DNA of 47,796 bases. Origin: an uncultured Eubacteriales bacterium. Its GTDB lineage: Bacteria > Bacillota > Clostridia > Oscillospirales > CAG-272. The notes beneath the pieces are model-generated. The model searched no databases. It saw nothing but the letters and a program-made list of their open reading frames with translations, and was not told where the DNA came from. A program made the translations under genes and the position numbers. The stretch spans positions 1-47,796 of the forward strand of contig USGH01000001.1 in assembly GCA_900554225.1 (NCBI GenBank), written 5' to 3'. The stretch's first letter is position 1. Every line of letters starts with the position of its first letter. Positions 33,236 through 41,614 of this stretch are shown piece by piece.

Positions 33236-33862
33236 ATGAAGAAATTCACAAAAGTGCTCTGTGCGGTCGGTCTTTGCGCGGCGATGGTGCTGCCGACATC
33301 CGCTGCATACACGCCCAAACGCTACGATCCCATGGCAGACATGAAGAACGCCGCTGTCAATTCGGTGGAAATGGTTTCTCTGCCGGAATTTCGCAATCTC
33401 AGCCGGATGGCGGTAAAGAGCAGCACTGCCACTCCTGAAGCGGATACCGGCGCATTGTTCGACATTCTGCCGGATACTGCCGCGACCCTCGCAAGAGACG
33501 AGAACGGCAAGGCCACCATTTCCTTTGCGGGCGAAGAGGCATACATCCTGCAAAAGCTCGTATTCGACAAGATCGACACCGCGTATACGCTGAAGGTGTA
33601 CGGCTCCATGGATTCTGCGGAATGGGTAGAGCTGGCTGTTGCGGCGGAGGAATACGATTCCGAACAGTATGCGGTATATGGCGTGACAAACAAGACCGAG
33701 TACTTCTACTATCGCATAGAGCTGACTGCGGAGGAAGATCTCACGCTCGATACCATCCTGCCGTATGGCAAGGTTGTCAAGCCGCACGATCTGTACTGGG
33801 GCATTTTCACCGGCGGCAGACGTCCGCATCAGCCGGAAACGGATCGTCCGGATTGTAATTGA
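33236..33862 (+). CDS. Secreted protein of unknown function
   Basis: 208 residues. A clean signal peptide (KKFTKVLCAVGLCAAMVLPTSAA, cut after about residue 24 at TSAA-YT) is followed by a mixed alpha/beta region. VFDKIDTAYTLKVYGSMDSA, then EWVELAVAAEEYD, looks like part of a beta-sandwich of the discoidin/F5-8 type, though short. The C-terminus is polar with GGRRPHQPETDRPDCN. GGGAGG lies before the ATG at 33236. I cannot assign a family with confidence. Single gene with its own promoter and terminator. Confidence 0.75.
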   Translation: MKKFTKVLCAVGLCAAMVLPTSAAYTPKRYDPMADMKNAAVNSVEMVSLPEFRNLSRMAVKSSTATPEADTGALFDILPDTAATLARDENGKATISFAGEEAYILQKLVFDKIDTAYTLKVYGSMDSAEWVELAVAAEEYDSEQYAVYGVTNKTEYFYYRIELTAEEDLTLDTILPYGKVVKPHDLYWGIFTGGRRPHQPETDRPDCN

Positions 33863-33890
33863 CGGATACGACCGAACAACCGAATATCCC

Positions 33891-33926
33891 AAAAAGGCGA
33901 TCCTCCATGACGGGGGATCGCTTTTT
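33891..33926. terminator. Terminator after the secreted protein gene
   Basis: GCGATCC and GGATCGC arms (about 33897-33921) with A5 and T5 edges; works in either direction. Confidence 0.85.
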
Positions 33927-33974
33927 GCGTGAAGCCATCCGCGATTCGGCTGCATGGTTCCCGATATGCGGACA

Positions 33975-34007
33975 GAAAAAGGACCCATCCCGCGGGACAG
34001 GTCCTTA
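33975..34007 (-). terminator. Terminator of the CBM9-like gene
   Basis: On the - strand AAGGACC pairs with GGTCCTT around a CCCGCGGG-like centre, followed by T residues. Confidence 0.85.
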
Positions 34008-34043
34008 TGTCTTTGTCTATGCGGCTATGTTAGCCCTTCCGAC

Positions 34044-34853
34044 TTAGTGCTTCTTGGAAACAGCGTAGCCGGCAGCGGAAACGATAGCGGCAACAGCAGC
34101 GATGATCGCAGCGTCGAAGGTCTGCGGAGCTGCAACGGTGGTTTCAGCAGCAGCGGCGTCCACAACTTCTGCTTCGGTTTCAGCAGCCGGAGCTTCGGTT
34201 TCGGGTTCTGCAACCACTACAGCGTCAGCAACGAGCTCGAGGGATTCAGCATCCGGATTCTGGGAACCGGTAGCAACACCGCTGGTGTGCTCTGCATCGT
34301 AGGAGTCGTTTACCTGGAGAGCAAAACCAAAGGTCTTGCCGGCAGCAAGGTCGTTCATCGGGAATGCGCATTCTACTACCCAACCGTCGTCGTTCTGAAC
34401 AGCAGTGTGCTGGGAAGCGTCAAAGCCCTTTTCCCATGCAACAGCACCGTCGCCGTCCGCACCGAGGAAGAAGTTGCCGTCAGCAGCAGCGTGAATCTTG
34501 AACTTCAGATCTTCATCGAGGAACCACATTTCAGCAGCGTCGTTGTCCCAGCCCTGGTCAACGGTGGAAACGGGAGTGGAGTCAGCACCAACAACACAAA
34601 CGTACAGATAGTTGGAGTCCCAGAGGAAGTATGCGGTAGCGTCGCCGGAGTTAGCGATGTCGCCGTCGCCCCAAGCGTATACCCACTCCTTGTCGAGGGT
34701 GTAGGAAGCGGACTGGAGATAGATTTCGTCAAGCGCGCCGTCAACAACGGGAGTGCCGTTGAGGATCTTGCCGTTGACAACCGTAGCGGATGCAGCCACG
34801 GACAGTGCCATTACGAGAACAATGGCGAGGACCAGAGAAAGTGCCTTTTTCAT
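34044..34853 (-). CDS. Secreted CBM9/DOMON-like protein with C-terminal sorting-like tail
   Basis: 269 residues. A signal peptide (KKALSLVLAIVLVMALSVAASA) is followed by a domain (about 27-190) resembling family 9 carbohydrate-binding modules: GTPVVDGALDEIY at its start, then ATAYFLWDSNYLYVCVVG, and DAAEMWFLDEDLKFKI. A Glu/Ala/Thr-rich linker leads to the C-terminus: APQTFD, a hydrophobic stretch, then SKKH. That layout copies cell-wall sorting signals (motif, membrane helix, positive end) but the motif is PQTFD, not LPxTG. The ATG at 34853 was chosen for the signal peptide; AGAAAGG lies 13 bases upstream. A strong promoter and long leader suggest high expression. Confidence 0.75.
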   Translation of the reverse strand: MKKALSLVLAIVLVMALSVAASATVVNGKILNGTPVVDGALDEIYLQSASYTLDKEWVYAWGDGDIANSGDATAYFLWDSNYLYVCVVGADSTPVSTVDQGWDNDAAEMWFLDEDLKFKIHAAADGNFFLGADGDGAVAWEKGFDASQHTAVQNDDGWVVECAFPMNDLAAGKTFGFALQVNDSYDAEHTSGVATGSQNPDAESLELVADAVVVAEPETEAPAAETEAEVVDAAAAETTVAAPQTFDAAIIAAVAAIVSAAGYAVSKKH

Positions 34854-35014
34854 AGTGGTGTGTTTTCCTTTCTGAAAAAACATTTTTTGGCATAAAGCCG
34901 ATTTTGCATCACAGCTTCCGGTGCCTTCTCAGAGTATCTTGACCGGGATGAACCTCACAGTTCCTCACGAAGAAGATGGTCTCAAAAAGCAGCAGTATCA
35001 CTGTGTGGTGAAAA

Positions 35015-35043
35015 AGTTTATCCTATTTCTCTCCGTTTGTCAA
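35015..35043 (-). promoter_or_regulatory. Promoter of the CBM9-like gene
   Basis: On the - strand, TTGACA (35043-35038), 17 bp, TAAACT (35020-35015). The leader is about 155 bases, rich in short GAAC/GTTC and CTTC/GAAG repeats. Confidence 0.8.
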
Positions 35044-35177
35044 TACATTCGTCAAAGTTTGCAGCGAAAATGCAGAGATTTGGAGCAAACGTACAAAAAT
35101 CTGCGGTTAAAAATGGAGTTTTCCCCGATAAAACTGGATGGATTGCACAAAACGGAGGGGAATGCGATTGAATATAC

Positions 35178-35230
35178 AGAAAAGACGGCTGTGTAACCAT
35201 GCATCTGCGCACAGTCATACAGCCGTCTTT
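35178..35230 (-). terminator. Terminator after the copper chaperone gene
   Basis: AAAGACGGCTGT (35181-35192) and ACAGCCGTCTTT (35219-35230) form a perfect 12-bp stem with T residues following on the - strand. A second 10-bp hairpin (GCGGAAATCG/CGATTTCCGC, 35286-35329) lies between it and the gene. Confidence 0.8.
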
Positions 35231-35342
35231 GGGAGCTTGCCGGATCGCAAAGTGTACGGAAATCGTACAGGAACGGCGGAAATGCGCGGAAATCGACAAA
35301 GGATCCGGTATGGATGCGACGATTTCCGCACCGACTTCCGTT

Positions 35343-35561
35343 TTACAGTGCCTTTGCCGTGAAGCCGAGCGCGGAGATCGCCTTCACGATGGCATCCACA
35401 TCGAGTGATTCCGGACAGGTCACATCCGCTTTGCCGAGCTTCAGATCAATATCCGCTTTGCAGCCGAGTGCCTTGAGTGCGGCTTCGACCTTCGCCACAC
35501 AATGGGAGCAGTGCATTCCCTCAATTGCCAGTTTTACAAGTTTCTTTTTACCAAACAACAT
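35343..35561 (-). CDS. Heavy-metal-associated (CopZ-like) copper chaperone
   Basis: 72 residues, one ferredoxin-like HMA domain with the metal site GMHCSHC (Cys18, Cys21), close in form to CopZ. It should carry Cu+ in the cytoplasm to the CopA ATPase encoded just upstream. AGGAGGAAG lies before the ATG. A hairpin in the 174-base gap after copA (35667-35690) may reduce read-through, so it may be transcribed partly on its own. Confidence 0.88.
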   Translation of the reverse strand: MLFGKKKLVKLAIEGMHCSHCVAKVEAALKALGCKADIDLKLGKADVTCPESLDVDAIVKAISALGFTAKAL

Positions 35562-35660
35562 ATTTTCTTCCTCCTATACATGGAAATACAATAAGAATTG
35601 ACATGCCACGCCCCAAAAGTCCGTAAAAACAAGGGGAATGACAAATGCGAACCGATTCTG

Positions 35661-35691
35661 TAAAAGCCCGCTTCCGGAAGGCTTTGCGGGG
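35661..35691 (-). terminator. Terminator-like hairpin between copA and the chaperone gene
   Basis: CCCGC and GCGGG arms (35667-35671 and 35686-35690) around TTCCGGAA, with four T residues following on the - strand. A second inverted repeat GTTCTCC/GGAGAAC is at about 35699-35730. These may attenuate read-through. Confidence 0.5.
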
Positions 35692-35735
35692 AAAGGAGCG
35701 TTCTCCAAAGCGGTCGTTTTCCGGAGAACTCCCGG

Positions 35736-38000
35736 TCAGCCGCGCCAATGACGTAAGCGAAGCGCATTCAGTACGACACAGACGCTGGACAGGGACATGG
35801 CAGCAGCGGCGATCATGGGGGTCAGCTTCAGGTGGAAAAGGGGATTGAGCAGTCCGGCGGCGATCGGGATGCAGATCAGGTTGTAGAGAAACGCCCAGAG
35901 GAAGTTTTCCGCAACATTGCGCATGATGGCACGGCTGAGCCGGATCGACCGCGCCGCATCGCCGAGATCACTGCGCACCAGTACCACACCCGCTGAGGCA
36001 ATCGCAATGTCCGTCCCCTGACCGATCGCAATGCCGCAGTCCGCCTTCGCAAGGGCGGGTGCATCGTTCACGCCGTCGCCGACCATCACAACCGTCCGCC
36101 GCGTCGTGTCGCCGAAATAGCTGCCGTCCATGAGGCTTTCGACCACCGCCGCTTTGCCTTCCGGCTTGACCTGCGCCACAACCCGCGTGATTCCCGCTTC
36201 TTTTGCGATGGCTTCCGCTGTCACCGGATTGTCGCCCGTCAGCATCACGACCTCGCAGCCCGCCTCGCGCATCGACTGCACCGCGGCAGGACTGGTCGCC
36301 TTGATCCGGTCGCCGATTGCAAATACGCCCTCGATCCGCTCGCCTGCAAAATACACCGGCGTCAACCCGCGCCGCGCCAGATCATCCGCGATTTTTTGGA
36401 TTGTATCGTCCATCGATGCGATGCCGACGGAGACCAGATACGATGCGTTGCCGCAGAAATACCGTCTGCCGCCGATCCTGCCGGAAACGCCGCCGCCAAA
36501 GGTCACATCGTAGTCTGTGCATTCCGGTATTTCCCCGGTGTAAGCAGAGACGATTGCGCGTCCGATCGGATGCTCACTTGCCGACTCCAATGCCGCACCG
36601 TATGCCGCAAGGGTGGCTTTGTCCATCCCGCCCACCGGATAGATCTCCGTCAGTTCCATCTTGCCTTCCGTGATCGTCCCCGTTTTGTCGAGCGTCACCA
36701 CCTTCGCCTTGTTCAGCGCGTCAATGGCATCCGCACTTTTGATGAGGATCCCGCATTCCGCACCGCGCCCGATTCCGCACATGATCGCCGTCGGAGACGC
36801 AAGACCGAGCGCACACGGACACGAGATCACAAGCACCGAAATGCCAAAGCTCACCGCTGTGTCCAGACTGCCGGACGCGATCCACCAGATGATGAACGTC
36901 AGAAGCGCAATGGAGCAGACGACCGGCACGAAGATCCCGCTGATTTTGTCTGCCAGCTTCTGTACCGGTGCCTTGGACGTCGCCGCCTCCTCCACCATTG
37001 CCGCGATCTTTGCCACCGTCGTCTCTTCGCCGACCGATTCCGCGCGCATCTCTGCGTATCCCGTCACAAGGATCGTCCCGCAGATCAGCGTGTCGCCGAC
37101 GTTTTTCTCCACCGGTACGCTCTCGCCCGTGATCACACTCTCGTCAGAGGCACCGCCGCCTGTCACGATCACCCCGTCGCACGGGATCCCGCTGCCGGCA
37201 CGGATCAACACGATGTCCCCGGCGGTGAGCGTATCCGCCGGGATCGTTACGATTTCGTCACCGCGCCGTACCTCCGCCGTTTTCGGTGCCAGATCCAAAA
37301 GCTTCCGTACCGCGTCCGAGGTCCGCCGTCTGGCACGCAGCTCCAAGGTTCGTCCTACCGTGATGAGCGCGAGGATCATCGTCACCGATTCAAAATGCAA
37401 TTCGTGCGACAGATGCATGATGTGCGCGCCGGTAGTCGCACCGATCACCATCTTCACAAGCACGTAGATCCCGTAGAGGAAGGACGCGCCGGAGCCGAGT
37501 GCGATCAGCGTATTCATGTTCGCGCTGCCATGGATCGCTCCGCGCAGACCATCCCGGTAGTAGCTCCGGTTGATCCACATCACCGGAAAGGCGAGACAGA
37601 GCTGAAGCAGTCCATTCCACAGCGGGGTCAGCATCCCTGCTTCCGGATCGATTATGGACGGCAGCGGCAGAGCGATCATGTGCCCCATCGTCACGTACAT
37701 CATGATCAGTGCGAAAACGACCGATTTCCACAGCCGACCGCGCAGATCCCGGTAGCGCACCTCATCCGGATCTTCCCGCGGTGTGCCATCGTCTACGGCT
37801 GCGCTGTATCCCGCACGATCCACAGCGGCGCAGATCGTCTCGTCGTTTGTTTTTGCGGGATCGTATCGGACCGTCATGCGGTTCGCCATCAGACTGACTG
37901 CAACGTCCTCCACGCCGTCCACCTGCCGTACCGCTCTGTCCACTGCCGCCGAGCAAGCCGAACAGCTCATCCCGCCAACCACATATTTTTGTGTCGTCAT
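35736..38000 (-). CDS. copA: Copper-exporting P1B-type ATPase CopA
   Basis: 754 residues. It has an N-terminal HMA domain with GMSCSAC (Cys13, Cys16), the TM6 ion site VISCPCALGL (Cys394, Cys396), an actuator TGES, phosphorylation Asp438 in DKTGT, HP in SEHPIG of the nucleotide domain and the GDGVNDAPALA hinge. This is the full Cu+/Ag+ exporter set. It pumps Cu+ out of the cytoplasm. The copper chaperone is encoded just downstream. No regulator such as CsoR or CueR is in the window. The region upstream of 38000 shows no clear consensus promoter. Confidence 0.95.
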   Translation of the reverse strand: MTTQKYVVGGMSCSACSAAVDRAVRQVDGVEDVAVSLMANRMTVRYDPAKTNDETICAAVDRAGYSAAVDDGTPREDPDEVRYRDLRGRLWKSVVFALIMMYVTMGHMIALPLPSIIDPEAGMLTPLWNGLLQLCLAFPVMWINRSYYRDGLRGAIHGSANMNTLIALGSGASFLYGIYVLVKMVIGATTGAHIMHLSHELHFESVTMILALITVGRTLELRARRRTSDAVRKLLDLAPKTAEVRRGDEIVTIPADTLTAGDIVLIRAGSGIPCDGVIVTGGGASDESVITGESVPVEKNVGDTLICGTILVTGYAEMRAESVGEETTVAKIAAMVEEAATSKAPVQKLADKISGIFVPVVCSIALLTFIIWWIASGSLDTAVSFGISVLVISCPCALGLASPTAIMCGIGRGAECGILIKSADAIDALNKAKVVTLDKTGTITEGKMELTEIYPVGGMDKATLAAYGAALESASEHPIGRAIVSAYTGEIPECTDYDVTFGGGVSGRIGGRRYFCGNASYLVSVGIASMDDTIQKIADDLARRGLTPVYFAGERIEGVFAIGDRIKATSPAAVQSMREAGCEVVMLTGDNPVTAEAIAKEAGITRVVAQVKPEGKAAVVESLMDGSYFGDTTRRTVVMVGDGVNDAPALAKADCGIAIGQGTDIAIASAGVVLVRSDLGDAARSIRLSRAIMRNVAENFLWAFLYNLICIPIAAGLLNPLFHLKLTPMIAAAAMSLSSVCVVLNALRLRHWRG

Positions 38001-38257
38001 ACAATCCCTCTCTTCGTTTTTGGATTTCCCGGAATATGTCTATATAATAATGTAGGGTTCTGGTAAGTATCTCCTAACCATTATTCCTGAATTTACCACA
38101 ATTTCCTGAAACTGGCGGAAACTGTGGCGTAATTTGTGCCGCACATGGCGTATTGCATCCCAAAATTTGCGATGCCTGTTTTGTATCGTATGCGAAAAAG
38201 GATGGCTTCAGGGGGCTGTCGTACCCCAAACCGTCATGCATGCGTATCGTTGCAGCC

Positions 38258-39046
38258 TTAAAAATCCGCGCCGGAGATCGCCATTTTGCGCAGATAGGTG
38301 ACGATCCCGTTTTCCTGGATGTTGTATGCCAGAGGAATGGGGGAGCCGATTCCCGCCGCAATGAGAGACGCGCTGCAATTCACCGTGAGCGTTTTTCCGG
38401 TGCCGATCTCGCCGGAGGTCAGTCGGGAAAAGACCGCGTTGATGATGCCGCCGTGCGTCACGCCGAGAATCACGCGCTCCCGACACGCCTCGAGCATATC
38501 GTCAAACGCACGGAACATACGCGCTGCCGCCATCGGAACACTTTCAACATTGCCTGCCTGCCGTTCACCGCCCGGAAACAGACGGCGTCGCTCTTCGATG
38601 GTCAACCCGGACAGCTTGCCGTAATCGCGCTCCATGAGATTGTCGAGAATGAGTAGTCCCGAGTGATCCGCAAAGGTCATATCCGGTTCCGGCAGTACAT
38701 TTGCGCGATGGGGCAGAGAGAGCAGGGCGGCAATGGAGGCTGCGGTATCGGCGGCACGGGATAAGGGGGACGAGCAGACCGTCCCGTAGCGCACGCCATA
38801 ATCGAGCGTTTCCCGAAAATAGAGTGCCGTTTTGTACGCCTGCATCCTGCCGTTCTGGTTGAGCGGGACATCCTCGCGTCCCTGCAGCCGTTTGATCTGA
38901 TTCCAGTCGGTCTGACCGTGCCGCAGGAGAATGATGAGCCGCCGTCCCTCGGAGAGCAGATGTGCTGCCTGACTGGGGGATGCGAGATATACCGGATAGG
39001 TCGGGAGCGTTCGTCCGCGTTTGGTGCCGTGTACGTTCTGCGCCAT
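38258..39046 (-). CDS. Histidine phosphatase (phosphoglycerate-mutase-like) family protein
   Basis: 262 residues. The RHG motif LLRHGQTDWNQ places the phospho-acceptor His at residue 43; SSPLSRAADTA, MERDYGKLSG and GVTHGGIIN give the other active-site Arg, Glu and His. The 30 residues before the motif are longer than usual. It is a broad phosphatase family; the closest relatives include alpha-ribazole phosphatase and cofactor-dependent mutase-like enzymes. The start is the ATG at 39046, nine bases after AGAGGTG; the longer form to 39094 has no site. Substrate unknown. Confidence 0.85.
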   Translation of the reverse strand: MAQNVHGTKRGRTLPTYPVYLASPSQAAHLLSEGRRLIILLRHGQTDWNQIKRLQGREDVPLNQNGRMQAYKTALYFRETLDYGVRYGTVCSSPLSRAADTAASIAALLSLPHRANVLPEPDMTFADHSGLLILDNLMERDYGKLSGLTIEERRRLFPGGERQAGNVESVPMAAARMFRAFDDMLEACRERVILGVTHGGIINAVFSRLTSGEIGTGKTLTVNCSASLIAAGIGSPIPLAYNIQENGIVTYLRKMAISGADF

Positions 39047-39120
39047 GCGATCACACCTCTTTTCCATGAGAAGCTTACAATTTTTTCTGTACATCTTTGA
39101 CCTTTGGATGCACCTTCCTT

Positions 39121-39149
39121 ATTATACTATAGATGGGGAACGCTGTCAA
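39121..39149 (-). promoter_or_regulatory. Promoter of the histidine phosphatase gene
   Basis: TTGACA (39149-39144), 17 bp, TATAAT (39126-39121) on the - strand. Confidence 0.9.
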
Positions 39150-39282
39150 GGGAGTAGGATGCCTTTCGGAGTTTTTGTACCTACAGACAGAAACATGGCG
39201 GCACAAATTGGGAAATCCGCTGAATCCCTGTGGGCGCGTGCCGTTTCACGAAAACTTTTTCGGAGAAATCGGGAAAAAACCG

Positions 39283-39311
39283 TTTACAAAACCGGCGCGG
39301 TGGTGTATAAT
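39283..39311 (+). promoter_or_regulatory. Promoter of the cysteine T-box operon
   Basis: TTTACA (39283-39288), 17 bp ending in GGTG, TATAAT (39306-39311), about seven bases before the predicted T-box transcript start. Confidence 0.85.
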
Positions 39312-39317
39312 GATAGT

Positions 39318-39577
39318 GCGGATCTGGGAAATCGGGTGCGCCAATGGGACGTGGAACGAGAAGAATCGACAATGCGGTTTGTGATAAACAGAGAGTATCC
39401 GGCTGGTGGAAAGGATACGCAGAAACGGCGGTCGGCTGTGCGCTCGGGAGTCTCGCTTTGTAATGAAGCGCGCGTCGCCTGCGTTATCGGGCAGATATAG
39501 TGAGAAATAAGAGTGGAACCGCGGGAAATCGCCTCTTAGAGATGGAAAATATGTCCATTTCGGGAGACGTTTTTTTG
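39318..39577 (+). ncRNA. Cysteine T-box leader upstream of cysE
   Basis: The T-box sequence GAGTGGAACCGCG is at 39511-39523, inside an antiterminator (TAAGAG with CTCTTA, GCG with CGC). The Stem I apex is recognisable as AGAGAG, then GTATCC/GGATAC around GGCTGGTGG (about 39390-39423). Below it CGAC pairs with GTCG and CGAG with CTCG, leaving an internal loop whose 3' side reads GCTGTGCG; the UGC there followed by G fits a cysteine specifier. Uncharged tRNA-Cys should favour the antiterminator and turn on cysE and perhaps cysS. Specifier placement is manual and less certain than the T-box itself. Confidence 0.88.
39530..39576 (+). terminator. T-box transcription terminator
   Basis: CGCCTCT (39530-39536) pairs imperfectly with GGAGACG (39563-39569) around an inner ATGGA/TCCAT stem, then seven T residues. 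It shares CGCCTCTTA with the antiterminator, so the two exclude one another. Confidence 0.8.
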
Positions 39578-39598
39578 TTCCCGCAGAAAGGAATCCGC

Positions 39599-40486
39599 AT
39601 GAAGATTCACATTACCATACAAAAACAAAAGCCGCAAAGCGCGAAAAAGGACGTACCGCTGCCGCAGGAGCTGCGCCGCAGGATCGATGCCATTCTTGCC
39701 GATGTGGATGCGATCTGTGACAGAGACCCCGCTGCTCTCGGCCGTGGCGAAGTGATCTTTCTCTACTCCGGTTTTCACGCGGTGCTGCTGTACCGGCTTG
39801 CCCACGCGCTTTTGCAGAAGGGGTATCCTCTGACGGCGCGGGCGGTCTCCCAGTTCACGCGGTTTGTAACGGGGATCGAGATTCATCCGGGCGCGACCAT
39901 TGGCAAGGGGCTGTTCATTGACCACGGTTCCGGTGTGGTGATCGGGGAAACGGCGGTCATCGGCGACAACTGTACGATCTATCAGGGTGTGACGCTCGGC
40001 GGTACCGGAAAGGACACAGGCAAACGCCATCCCACGCTGGGGGATAACGTCATGGTCGGCGCGGGTGCAAAGCTGCTCGGCAATTTCACCGTCGGCTCCG
40101 GCTCCAAGATTGCGGCAGGTGCCGTGGTGCTGACCGATATTCCGGAAAACGCCACAGCGGTAGGTGTCCCGGCAAAGGTAGTCCGACAGAACGGCGCGAA
40201 GATCCAGACGCAGGATCTCGATCAGGTCCATATGCCCGACCCGGTGGAGTGTGAGATCACAACGGTCTGTGAACGCGTCGCAAAGCTGGAGCAAAAGCTG
40301 TCCGCGCTGCTTGCAAAGCTCCCGGACAATACGGCTGCGCTGCATACGGATGTACCCTGCAGCTGCGGGGAAAAAGCGGATGTGCCTGCCGCGGATGCTG
40401 TGCCTTCCGCGGATGGTGTACCTTCCGCAATGGACGCGCCTGTTGAGTCCGCGGAGAACGAACCGGAGAATGGCGGGGAGCAATGA
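39599..40486 (+). CDS. cysE: Serine O-acetyltransferase CysE
   Basis: 295 residues. The core is a left-handed beta-helix acetyltransferase with IHPGATIGKGLFIDHG, GVVIGETAVIGDN and YQGVTLGGTGKDTGKRHP, the short (Bacillus/plant-type) CysE form. It makes O-acetylserine, the first step of cysteine synthesis. The C-terminal 90 residues after VPAKVVRQ are an addition: a short coiled coil (ERVAKLEQKLSALLAKL), a CSC motif, then an Ala/Asp/Pro/Ser repeat tail. The ATG at 39599 follows AGAAAGGA. Directly downstream of the cysteine T-box. Confidence 0.93.
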   Translation: MKIHITIQKQKPQSAKKDVPLPQELRRRIDAILADVDAICDRDPAALGRGEVIFLYSGFHAVLLYRLAHALLQKGYPLTARAVSQFTRFVTGIEIHPGATIGKGLFIDHGSGVVIGETAVIGDNCTIYQGVTLGGTGKDTGKRHPTLGDNVMVGAGAKLLGNFTVGSGSKIAAGAVVLTDIPENATAVGVPAKVVRQNGAKIQTQDLDQVHMPDPVECEITTVCERVAKLEQKLSALLAKLPDNTAALHTDVPCSCGEKADVPAADAVPSADGVPSAMDAPVESAENEPENGGEQ

Positions 40487-40631
40487 CAGGACGGGAAAAT
40501 GTCCGAAAAAAGTCACATCCCCGTCATGGAACCGCGCGGATTTTTATGCCGATCTGTGGTACGATATAGGTTAGAAAGCTTTGTCCTATAGTCAGTCTCG
40601 GCATATCGCCGCAGAAAGGAGCGTTTTTACT

Positions 40632-41576
40632 ATGCAATGTCCTCATTGTCACACAGAGCTATACGATACCGACCGATTCTGTCCCCACTGCGGGAAACCG
40701 CGTCCCTGTCCTGCCTCTCCGTTCAAAAAGGGAGTCGCTGCGATTGCTAAGGCGGTGGGCTTTGTACTGCTTTTCCTCGTGGTGCAGTCCGCAACCTCCG
40801 GGATCTATTCCGGGATTCTTGTCGTACAGAATATCATGGCGTCCGGGGGAAATCTGTCTGAAGCGGAGCTGTACGACAGCATCTACAACGCGCTGTACCA
40901 GAATATCAGCCTCGTCAGCCTGATCTCCGGACTGATCACGATTCTGTTCTTAGCCTTATTCTTTGCCGTGCAGCAAAAAAATATGTTTGCCGAGATCCAT
41001 CTTCGCAAGGTGAAACCTTCCATGATCCTCTGGGCAGCACTTGCCGGAGCCGCGTTCAATATCTTCATCTCTGTGACGATCAATTTCCTGCCGCTGCCGG
41101 ACGCGTGGTTTGCCGGACTCGAGGAGCAGTACAGCTATCTCGGCGAACAGAACAGCTTGCTTCTGGAGATCCTCACCACCTCCGTTCTCACCGGATTTCT
41201 GGAAGAAACGATCTTCCGCGGATTGGTCGATTCCCGTTTGCGCACCGGACTGCCCACATGGCTTTCCGTGATCCTCTCCGCACTCATTTTCGGATTGTGC
41301 CACGGTACGCCCATCGCCATCGGATACGCTTTTGTGGTCGGACTGGTATTTTCGCTGCTGTTTCTGCGCCACGGCTCCATTCTGCCGTCCATCGTCTGCC
41401 ATATGTGCTTCAACCTGACCTCCATCTTCTTGACGACGGACAACCCCGTTCTGCTGCTCGGACTGTATCTCATCTCCATCGGCACACTGCTGTTCGCCTT
41501 CTATATGCTCTTTCGCCGGGACGATGCAGCACCGGATGTGCCGCAGATCGAAAAGCTCCCGACGGATAAAAACTGA
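40632..41576 (+). CDS. CPBP family intramembrane protease with N-terminal zinc ribbon
   Basis: 314 residues. An N-terminal zinc ribbon (CPHC at residues 3-6, CPHCG about 15 later) is followed by eight or so membrane segments. The CPBP/Abi catalytic motif is GFLEETIFRGLV, then FGLCHGTPIA. These enzymes are metal-dependent membrane proteases related to CAAX peptidase II; the bacterial roles include bacteriocin self-immunity. AAAGGAG precedes the ATG at 40632. It lies between cysE and cysS, 145 bases and 38 bases away, so it may share the T-box transcript. Confidence 0.85.
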   Translation: MQCPHCHTELYDTDRFCPHCGKPRPCPASPFKKGVAAIAKAVGFVLLFLVVQSATSGIYSGILVVQNIMASGGNLSEAELYDSIYNALYQNISLVSLISGLITILFLALFFAVQQKNMFAEIHLRKVKPSMILWAALAGAAFNIFISVTINFLPLPDAWFAGLEEQYSYLGEQNSLLLEILTTSVLTGFLEETIFRGLVDSRLRTGLPTWLSVILSALIFGLCHGTPIAIGYAFVVGLVFSLLFLRHGSILPSIVCHMCFNLTSIFLTTDNPVLLLGLYLISIGTLLFAFYMLFRRDDAAPDVPQIEKLPTDKN

Positions 41577-41614
41577 CCGATATATCATACGTTTTCTGAG
41601 AAAGGAATTTCCAA

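Noticed and set aside
35138..35362. A small + strand frame over the chaperone terminator
   Set aside because: It runs through the 12-bp hairpin and its GGAGGGG is too close to the ATG; composition is not protein-like.
38020..38060. A + strand TTGGAT/TATAAT pair at about 38024-38055 as a gene promoter
   Set aside because: No + strand gene follows before the convergent histidine phosphatase gene, and the region is also the leader of copA on the other strand.
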